From Megasphaera sp. UBA5897 (lineage in GTDB: Bacteria; Bacillota; Negativicutes; Veillonellales; Megasphaeraceae): DNA of 11,327 nt. This document shows positions 7,263 through 11,327 of this stretch, in pieces. Within the stretch, counting starts at the first letter, position 1, and each line of letters starts with the position of its first letter. The notes under the pieces were generated by a model. The model was not told the origin of the DNA. It was given only the letters and a program-made list of their open reading frames with translations, and made no database searches. A program made the translations under genes and the position numbers. Location of the stretch: positions 1-11,327 of the forward strand of contig DJEN01000047.1 in the NCBI GenBank assembly GCA_002431345.1. Reading direction: 5' to 3'.

Positions 7263-7508
7263 ATGAAGGCAAGTTATTCAGCAGACGAACAAACTATTGC
7301 CGCTGCCATGGAGCGGCTTCGTGAAGCGGAGAATGAATATAAAAAGGTATTTGGTGGCAACTCTTTAGACAGAGTTATACTTCATGATCCCACTTGGTTA
7401 AATGCAGATAATTTTGATAAAGCCACGAACTTATTAAAAAGGGCTATACGTCAAAACAAGCCTTTTAAACCGATTCCGGAAGAAATGTATAATCGGCTGG
7501 TGTTTTGA
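7263..7508 (+). CDS. 81-aa hypothetical, candidate partner of the HEIGH tail
   Basis: AGGAGG at 7249-7254 overlaps the stop of the preceding frame and lies eight bases before the ATG at 7263; an in-frame TTG at 7260 is a weaker alternative. The product begins MKASYSADEQTIAAAMERL and is mostly helical. A charged helix (about residues 8-29, with RLREAENEYKK) is followed by LDRVILHDPTWLNADNF and a second helix with KATNLLKRAIRQ, ending PIPEEMYNRLVF. I recognise no family and see no cysteines, signal peptide or membrane segment. Position immediately after a toxin-like tail is where MuF, Rhs and CDI systems keep the cognate immunity gene, so that is the working guess. Its binding site is intact although the upstream toxin has lost its head, as expected if immunity is retained. 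Confidence 0.75.
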   Translation: MKASYSADEQTIAAAMERLREAENEYKKVFGGNSLDRVILHDPTWLNADNFDKATNLLKRAIRQNKPFKPIPEEMYNRLVF

Positions 7509-7537
7509 CTTTTAGGTGGAAGATGAGGTGGTTTCTG

Positions 7538-7683
7538 ATGGCTAAAAAAAAGATGAAGTTCTATATATCCAAGATGATAAGCTCCATATTTCAGAATCTG
7601 TTATGAGTATGACATTGGACGAGATAGATAAGGCAATTCAAGAACTTGAAGAGCAACATATGGCAGATAAAAATATTGCATAA
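7538..7683 (+). CDS. 48-aa acidic protein expressed by apparent -1 frameshift
   Basis: A strong GAGGTGG (7525-7531) precedes the ATG at 7538 by six bases. The zero frame encodes only 22 residues (MAKKKMKFYI..., stop at 7604-7606). It contains the heptamer A_AAA_AAG at 7546-7552 in the correct phase. A -1 shift there continues with DEVLYIQDDKLHISESV and then a helical TLDEIDKAIQELEEQH, ending at TAA 7681-7683. The joined product is 48 residues with 12 acidic and 6 basic residues, and reads as a natural protein. The -1 part has no convincing start of its own. Explanations are programmed ribosomal frameshifting, polymerase slippage on the A8 run, or loss of one A from an original A9. I do not recognise the family. 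A small antitoxin or immunity-like role is only a guess. Confidence 0.6.
7546..7552 (+). promoter_or_regulatory. Slippery heptamer A_AAA_AAG
   Basis: The heptamer matches the classical bacterial -1 slippery sequence (as in dnaX) and is in the required X_XXY_YYZ phase relative to the ATG at 7538. It lies at the point where the conserved-looking coding sequence switches frame. I see no clear downstream hairpin or pseudoknot, so efficiency is unknown. Confidence 0.5.
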
Positions 7684-7705
7684 ATAGAATATTGCAGGTT
7701 TTTAA

Positions 7706-7732
7706 GTACTCACAATTGTGGGTGCTTTTTTT
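7706..7732 (+). terminator. Intrinsic terminator 1, before the YjcQ-family gene
   Basis: GTACTCACAATTGTGGGTGC (7706-7725) folds on itself with up to ten pairs (two G-T; the central AATT probably forms the loop), followed by seven T. It lies 22 bases after the 48-aa gene and directly upstream of the ribosome binding site of the next gene. The right arm and T tract are shared with the terminator at 8087. Confidence 0.75.
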
Positions 7733-7748
7733 AGAAAGGGAGAACATA

Positions 7749-8072
7749 ATGACCAATTTTAAATTGATTTATCAGATTCTTTCCATTCTGGATAAGTATC
7801 TGGATTATGAAGAACCAGACTGGTCAAAGCTGTCAGCAAAAAATTTTCATGCTACAGAAAAGCGATTTGTTTACATTATGATTATGCTCTATCAGGCTGG
7901 ATATATCGATGGCATTGAGCCGATTCCCTTGAGTGGAGACGCATGGGATATTAAGCTTTTAAGTCCAACCATTACGCTAAAAGGAATGGAATATTTGGAA
8001 AACAATGACATGATGCATAAAGCCTATCGCATATTGAAAGGGATGAAAGATATTACAACAGGTATGCATTAA
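7749..8072 (+). CDS. YjcQ-family phage protein
   Basis: This is a 107-residue protein starting MTNFKLIYQILSILDKYLDYEE. The layout matches the YjcQ family (PF09639), small winged-helix-like proteins common in Bacillota prophages and of unknown function. An N-terminal [KN]FK.IY.IL..L helix is followed by a DYEEPDWSKLSAKNF linker. Next come a helix ending MLYQAGYIDGIEPI (about 49-62), a short wing, and LLSPTITLKGMEYLENNDMMHKAYRILKGMKD at the end. AAAGGGAGA at 7734-7742 supports the ATG at 7749. An upstream in-frame TTG at 7692 would place the terminator hairpin inside the gene and is rejected. Terminators on both sides set it apart as its own unit, typical of a moron. DNA binding is inferred from the fold class only. 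Confidence 0.88.
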   Translation: MTNFKLIYQILSILDKYLDYEEPDWSKLSAKNFHATEKRFVYIMIMLYQAGYIDGIEPIPLSGDAWDIKLLSPTITLKGMEYLENNDMMHKAYRILKGMKDITTGMH

Positions 8073-8086
8073 GGGCTGAGGTATTG

Positions 8087-8114
8087 GCACTCGCGGTATA
8101 GTGGGTGCTTTTTT
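8087..8114 (+). terminator. Intrinsic terminator 2, after the YjcQ-family gene
   Basis: GCACTC (8087-8092) pairs with GGGTGC (8103-8108) over a ten-base loop, followed by six T (8109-8114). The 14 bases GTGGGTGCTTTTTT at 8101-8114 repeat 7718-7731 exactly. The element sits between the YjcQ-family stop and the ribosome binding site of the head-tail adaptor gene. Confidence 0.75.
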
Positions 8115-8135
8115 CATGTTTGAAAGGAGGCCGAA

Positions 8136-8537
8136 ATGAAATATATGACAGCAGACGAAGCTGTTGCCAAACTCATCGAGACGGCAGAGACGCTGCGTAG
8201 CTCGTTAGACAATGAAACGGCAGCAGAAATATATGCCCGTCATATTGTTGGGTACGTGCTGGATTATTGCCACCGAGAAGACTTCCCGGAAGCCCTTATT
8301 CTGACCGGGGCGACATTAATCGGCTCTTGGCTGGATGATGCGGCAAACGGCGGGCGCAGCGCTCTAAAGAGCATCAAGCAGGACGATACAGAATTCCAGT
8401 TTGCCGTGTCTGATATGGCAAGCATTGGCAGCACAATGGATGCCGATTTGGAAGCCTTACGGCCCAAATTGAATTTATATCGGAGAGTGAGGTGGCCGAC
8501 ATGCCCATGCTATACGGACAATGCCAAACAGCCCTAA
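8136..8537 (+). CDS. Head-tail connector / adaptor protein (YqbG / SPP1 gp15-like)
   Basis: This 133-residue, helix-rich protein is the first neck gene after the accessory island. Adaptor proteins of this class form a ring under the portal and extend the DNA channel. The N-terminal MTADEAVAKLIETAETLRSS helix, a central SWLDDAANGGRSALKSIKQDD segment (about 69-89) and the late DLEALRPKLNLYRRVRW segment (about 106-122) fit the gp6/gp15 adaptor type, in which a C-terminal tail inserts into the portal. AAAGGAGG at 8123-8130 lies five bases before the ATG. Its last 37-46 bases overlap the head-closure gene, and the operon order adaptor, closure, gp10-like, terminator is diagnostic. Sequence motifs alone are weak, so context carries much of the call. 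Confidence 0.8.
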   Translation: MKYMTADEAVAKLIETAETLRSSLDNETAAEIYARHIVGYVLDYCHREDFPEALILTGATLIGSWLDDAANGGRSALKSIKQDDTEFQFAVSDMASIGSTMDADLEALRPKLNLYRRVRWPTCPCYTDNAKQP

Positions 8538-8869
8538 GACGGTATATGTATTGCGACCGTGTAACCATATCACGTCAGATTCACGTATTGGATGACGAAG
8601 GTGCAGACAACTTTGCAATGACAGACATATATACCGATGTGCCTTGCAAACTGAGCCAGTACGGCAAAGAAATGCAAAGCGAGAAGCGCGACCGAGAGTA
8701 TTGGCTGCGGACGGATTTACGTATCTGCCTGGAGCCGTCGTATGATATCCAGCCTGATGATGTACTAACCATCACGCATGAAGGTCAGACGTTTGTGTTG
8801 TATGCGGCCCAGGCGTTTAAGTATCCGACGCATCAAGAAATCAGCGTGCGAAGGGACAGTGAAGCGTAA
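8501..8869 (+). CDS. Head closure protein (YqbH / SPP1 gp16-like)
   Basis: This is a stopper-type neck protein that closes the DNA-filled head below the adaptor ring. From the ATG at 8501 it is 122 residues; a GTG at 8492 would add three. GAGGTGG at 8489-8495 fits the ATG with five bases of spacing, while GGAGAG at 8482-8487 could serve the GTG. The product is beta-rich: VTISRQIHVLDDEGADNF, DVPCKLSQYGK, LRICLEPSYDIQPDDVLTITHEGQTFVLYAAQAFKYPTHQEISVRR. The 'disrupted strand, PGDVL, G..F.L..A..Y..HQE' ending is typical of the family. The start lies inside the adaptor gene and the stop overlaps the next ATG by one base, which indicates coupled translation. Confidence 0.82.
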   Translation: MPMLYGQCQTALRRYMYCDRVTISRQIHVLDDEGADNFAMTDIYTDVPCKLSQYGKEMQSEKRDREYWLRTDLRICLEPSYDIQPDDVLTITHEGQTFVLYAAQAFKYPTHQEISVRRDSEA

Positions 8870-9273
8870 TGGGGGTTCAATTTGGCGGCTTTGATAAATT
8901 CGGTGAGCATTTGGACCGCATTGTAAAAGAAGGGGCTGCCCAAAGGAATATGTTTGTTGCCCAGGAAGCCGAAGTTATCATAGGGCATGCAAAAGACAAT
9001 ACGCCGACACATACAGGTGCGTTAAAAAATGGCTGGCACCGCTCGCGTGCAGTACAGGGAGTCGTGACGGTATACAACAACACCGAGTATGCAGCCCATG
9101 TGGAGTACGGCCACAGGCAGACACCGGGGCGGTATGTACCAGCCATTGGCAAACGGCTGAAAAAATCCTTTGTGCCGGGCAAAAAAATGCTGCACAAAGC
9201 GATGCTGCAGGCTGGCAAGACGTTTCGAGAGGATGCGGAACAAATCATGGAGAATATATTTGGCAATGATTAG
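8869..9273 (+). CDS. HK97 gp10-like neck/tail completion protein (YqbI-like)
   Basis: The protein is 134 residues and belongs to the HK97 gp10 family, which acts at the head-tail joining interface. The family pattern is clear. A FGGFDKFGEHLDRIVKEGA start leads into a long helix. Then come AKDNTPTHTGALKNGWHRS (about 41-59; the P..TG.L..S/W motif), a VTVYNNTEYAAHVEYGHRQTPGRYVPAIGKR segment (about 66-96; the YA..VE.G motif), and a C-terminal amphipathic helix. TAATG fuses the previous stop with this start. No ribosome binding site stands alone (GGGACAGTGAAG upstream is moderate), so translation probably relies on coupling. The end overlaps the tail terminator gene by eight bases. Confidence 0.92.
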   Translation: MGVQFGGFDKFGEHLDRIVKEGAAQRNMFVAQEAEVIIGHAKDNTPTHTGALKNGWHRSRAVQGVVTVYNNTEYAAHVEYGHRQTPGRYVPAIGKRLKKSFVPGKKMLHKAMLQAGKTFREDAEQIMENIFGND

Positions 9274-9724
9274 CTTACGAAGTATCAAAAAAGCCTTTAC
9301 GGCGCTATTAAAACAAAAATACCCGAAATATGCGGTGCATTTCGACCATGTAGAAAAACGAGATGCGCCGTATTTTTATATCGAAATGCAGCCGCTGATT
9401 CATACTGTTGACCGCATATACAGCGAACGAACAATACAGGTTGATATCACGTTTGTACCTGATGAAGACCGGTATGGCCGCGTTGATCGGGCTGTATTGT
9501 ACGACATTGCGGATGCACTGGATGCGCTGATACGGCCCGTATTTTATGTTGAAGACCGGGCTATTACAATTTTGGATGCAGAGATGACTATTGTTGATGA
9601 CATCCTGCATTATATTTTTAATCTCGATTTTCAGGACAATTTTGATGCTGTCGGCGTTCAGTATGAACTGGCTCAGCATATGGAATTGGAAATTAATGGG
9701 CAAAATAAAACAGAGGAGGAATAA
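9266..9724 (+). CDS. Tail terminator protein, phage DUF6838 / YqbJ-like
   Basis: The protein is 152 residues from the ATG at 9266 (MISLRSIKKAFTALLKQKY). It probably forms the hexameric ring that ends tube and sheath polymerisation and contacts the head. The pattern fits this family: an initial amphipathic helix, then PYFYIEMQPLI, ERTIQVDITFVPDEDRYGRVDR, AILDAL-type helix, and DAEMTIVDDILHYIFNLDFQDNF with alternating strands. Upstream in-frame starts back to 9170 lie within the gp10-like gene and give a Cys/Arg-rich, unnatural N-terminus, so I reject them. The C-terminal TEEE codons contain the GAGGAGGA used as ribosome binding site by the sheath gene. Confidence 0.84.
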   Translation: MISLRSIKKAFTALLKQKYPKYAVHFDHVEKRDAPYFYIEMQPLIHTVDRIYSERTIQVDITFVPDEDRYGRVDRAVLYDIADALDALIRPVFYVEDRAITILDAEMTIVDDILHYIFNLDFQDNFDAVGVQYELAQHMELEINGQNKTEEE

Positions 9725-9727
9725 CTG

Positions 9728-10858
9728 ATGGCAAATGAACAGGAAGTGTTTGGAATGCCGCAGATTTTCATCAACTTCAAAACGAAAGGCACGACGGCTA
9801 TCAAACGCAGTGCCCGCGGTATTGTAGCGATGATTCTGCACAATGAATCGAAAGATGAAATTCATCATTACACTATTGAGGACGTTTCCGATATTCCGGA
9901 TACAGGATTGACAGACGAAAACATTGACCTTATCAAGAAATGTCTACTGGGCACGCCGCTGCGCATTTTGGTTTATACGCTGCCTGCTTCTACGGTAGAA
10001 AGCACTACGAAGACGCAGGCAAACGTTTTAAAAATACTGGCTAATATCAAATGGAGCTGGCTCTGTGCGCCTACAGCGACTACGCAGGAACAGAATGACT
10101 TGGCGTCATGGATTAAGACGCAGCGAAGCAATAAACGCAAGACATTCAAAGCGGTATTGTCAGAGCAGGCTGCGGATAATGAAGGCATTGTTAATTTCTG
10201 TACGAATGATATCAAAGTGCAGACGGATACAGACATTTCTGGTAACCCGGTCTACACCACGTACACGGCATTGCAGTATACGGCTCGTATTGCTGGTATT
10301 TTGGCAGGCCTTGCGTTGGACCGCAGTGCTACATATTTCAAGTTGACGGAAGTTGAAAGTGTTGAAGTTTATGAAGACATTGATGCACTCATTGACAAAG
10401 GGGAACTGCTGCTTATTGATGAACAAGACGGCGACGGTGTAAAGATTGCCCGCGCCTGCAACTCGCTGACAACCTTTACAACAGACAAAGGCGAAGAATT
10501 CCGTAAAATTAAGATTGTCGAAGGAATTGACATGATTACAGATGACCTTCGGGATACCTTCAAAAAATACTACGTTGGCAAAGTTATCAATGATTATGAC
10601 CATAAGATGCTGTTTATTACGGCTGTGCTGGTGTATTTCTCGGAAATTAAGGGGAATGTACTCGATAAGGATGCCGATAATACCGTAGATATCAATGAAG
10701 AATACCAGCGTAATTATGCCAAGCTGCATGGTGATGACCCGGCAAGCATGTCCGTTATGCAAATTCGTCAGTATAACACGGGCGATACCATGGCGCTCAC
10801 CGGGAATATTCGTTTGGTAGATGCAATGGAAAACTTAACAATTGACTTTACGCTATAA
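9728..10858 (+). CDS. Contractile tail sheath protein, compact type
   Basis: Sheath subunits polymerise around the tube and contract to drive it through the cell envelope. The 376-residue product begins with MPQIFINFKTKGTTAIKRSARGIVAM (10-35), the sheath N-terminal strand followed by the [RK]GIVA motif. The core carries ALQYTARIAGILAGLALDRSATY (181-203), the AGI/AG....S.T signature of phage sheath proteins. The C-terminal domain contains FRKIKIVEGIDMITDDLRDTF (258-278), KVINDYDHKMLF and the final SMSVMQIRQYNTGD/MALTGNIRLVDAMENLTIDF strands. PBSX XkdK is longer (about 466 residues), so this version seems to lack an outer insertion and is nearer the size of compact diffocin-like sheaths. GAGGAGGA at 9713-9720 gives a strong start. 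It identifies the particle as a myovirus or tailocin relative. Confidence 0.95.
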   Translation: MANEQEVFGMPQIFINFKTKGTTAIKRSARGIVAMILHNESKDEIHHYTIEDVSDIPDTGLTDENIDLIKKCLLGTPLRILVYTLPASTVESTTKTQANVLKILANIKWSWLCAPTATTQEQNDLASWIKTQRSNKRKTFKAVLSEQAADNEGIVNFCTNDIKVQTDTDISGNPVYTTYTALQYTARIAGILAGLALDRSATYFKLTEVESVEVYEDIDALIDKGELLLIDEQDGDGVKIARACNSLTTFTTDKGEEFRKIKIVEGIDMITDDLRDTFKKYYVGKVINDYDHKMLFITAVLVYFSEIKGNVLDKDADNTVDINEEYQRNYAKLHGDDPASMSVMQIRQYNTGDTMALTGNIRLVDAMENLTIDFTL

Positions 10859-10872
10859 GGAGGATGTTATAG

Positions 10873-11327
10873 ATGGCCAGAAGCGAATATGATGTAAAAT
10901 ACCGCGGGAACCGTCGTTGGAATGGCTCGCATGGGAAGTTGTGGTGGGAAGGTGAACTTATTTTTGAAATTGAATCGTTTAGCATTGACGTAGATCCCAA
11001 TCGCGAAGATGTACTGATTGGAAACAGTGTAGATAGTAAAATTACGTCGCTTAAAGGTACAGGAACGATGAAAATCAAAAGCGTCATCAATCGGAACTTG
11101 AATAAATACCTTGAAGACTGGAAAGCAGGTCATGACCCGCGCACGACGTTAGTCGGGCTTGTTGAGGACCCGGATATGATTGATGCTCAAAAGGAACGAG
11201 TTACCGTAGATAACGTATGGTTTAACAAGTTGAGCTTAATGAATTTTGAAAAAGGAAAGGTCGTCGAAAAGGAATACCCATTTGGCTTTACGCCGGAAGA
11301 CGCAACTTTCACCGAAACCGTAGAATA
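10873..11327 (+). CDS. Tail tube protein, XkdM-like, cut at the window end
   Basis: This is the inner tube subunit that stacks in hexamers inside the sheath. AAGGAGG at 10857-10863 overlaps the sheath stop and lies nine bases before the ATG. 151 complete codons are visible and the last two bases are TA, so a TAA or TAG stop most likely follows immediately; B. subtilis XkdM is about 147 residues. Family features are GKLWWEGELIFEIESFSIDV (about 21-40), SVDSKITSLKGTGTMKIK (about 52-69), then VTVDNVWFNKLSLMNFEKGKVVEKEYPFGFTPEDA near the end, matching the XkdM 'E.PF.FED' ending. Position straight after the sheath is standard. Confidence 0.92.
   Translation, partial: MARSEYDVKYRGNRRWNGSHGKLWWEGELIFEIESFSIDVDPNREDVLIGNSVDSKITSLKGTGTMKIKSVINRNLNKYLEDWKAGHDPRTTLVGLVEDPDMIDAQKERVTVDNVWFNKLSLMNFEKGKVVEKEYPFGFTPEDATFTETVE

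Larger units (their letters stand above)
5745..8115. other. AT-rich accessory island inside the head-neck operon
   Basis: The stretch from the MuF tail to the second terminator is clearly more AT-rich than the structural genes on both sides. Hand counts of GC: 16/60 at 5761-5820, 15/60 at 6301-6360 and 18/60 at 7381-7440, against 36/60 at 5461-5520 and 33/60 at 8281-8340. It holds seven small or broken genes and two intrinsic terminators. It interrupts the usual direct succession of capsid/MuF genes to the head-tail adaptor. This supports separate acquisition by recombination. Confidence 0.7.

Noticed and set aside
7538..7606. A genuine 22-aa peptide gene in the zero frame
   Set aside because: The zero-frame product has no recognisable character beyond the lysines, while the -1 continuation gives a coherent acidic helical protein. 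I treat the 22-mer as the unshifted by-product.
7692..7748. Upstream TTG start for the YjcQ-family gene
   Set aside because: It would encode the terminator hairpin and T tract and lacks a ribosome binding site. The ATG at 7749 has one and matches the family N-terminus.
7706..8114. CRISPR-like repeats or attachment site
   Set aside because: There are only two partly similar hairpins 383 bases apart with T tracts and a gene between them. No integrase or spacer structure is present, so terminators are the simpler reading.
9170..9265. Upstream start for the tail terminator gene
   Set aside because: The extra 32 residues are the gp10-like gene read in another frame (Cys/Arg-rich) and the family begins at the 9266 ATG.

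Overview
The window is part of a (pro)phage late region. All genes are on the + strand and tightly packed, and they encode head assembly and then the start of a contractile tail. The portal (SPP1 gp6-like), the PBSX-type terminase, the YqbG/YqbH/YqbI/YqbJ-like connector genes, the sheath and the XkdM-like tube point to a myovirus of the PBSX/skin type infecting a Bacillota host. Strong AGGAGG-type ribosome binding sites and mixed-GC codon use agree with this. A Negativicutes or Clostridia host is plausible, but I cannot fix the genus from the sequence.

Layout. 1-1188: large terminase, 5' truncated by the window edge. 1204-2661: portal. 2683-3294: scaffold. 3296-3628: probable head decoration protein. 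3650-4672: major capsid protein. 4686-6107: MuF minor head protein with a C-terminal extension. 6077-8072: an AT-rich block of small accessory genes. 8136-9724: four connector/neck genes (adaptor, head closure, gp10-like, tail terminator). 9728-10858: a compact tail sheath. 10873-11327: tail tube, cut just at its probable stop codon.

The interesting part is about 5745-8115. Base composition drops sharply at the point where the conserved MuF protein ends and its variable tail begins, and it recovers where the neck genes resume. I read this as a MuF polymorphic-toxin locus. The capsid-associated MuF protein carries a swapped C-terminal domain resembling a BECR/RelE-like RNase. It is followed by a four-Cys mini-protein, an acidic 97-aa candidate immunity protein, a second mini-protein with identical cysteine spacing, a headless HEIGH metallopeptidase-like toxin tail, an 81-aa candidate partner, and a 48-aa acidic protein whose frame is restored only by a -1 shift at a perfect A_AAA_AAG heptamer. 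A YjcQ-family gene then sits between two look-alike intrinsic terminators. The arrangement resembles the graveyard of displaced toxin tips known from Rhs and CDI loci, here inside a phage head operon.

The structural genes together build the procapsid, package DNA, close the head and attach the tail. Toxin and immunity functions in the island are inferred from architecture and motifs. No function is proven by the sequence alone.
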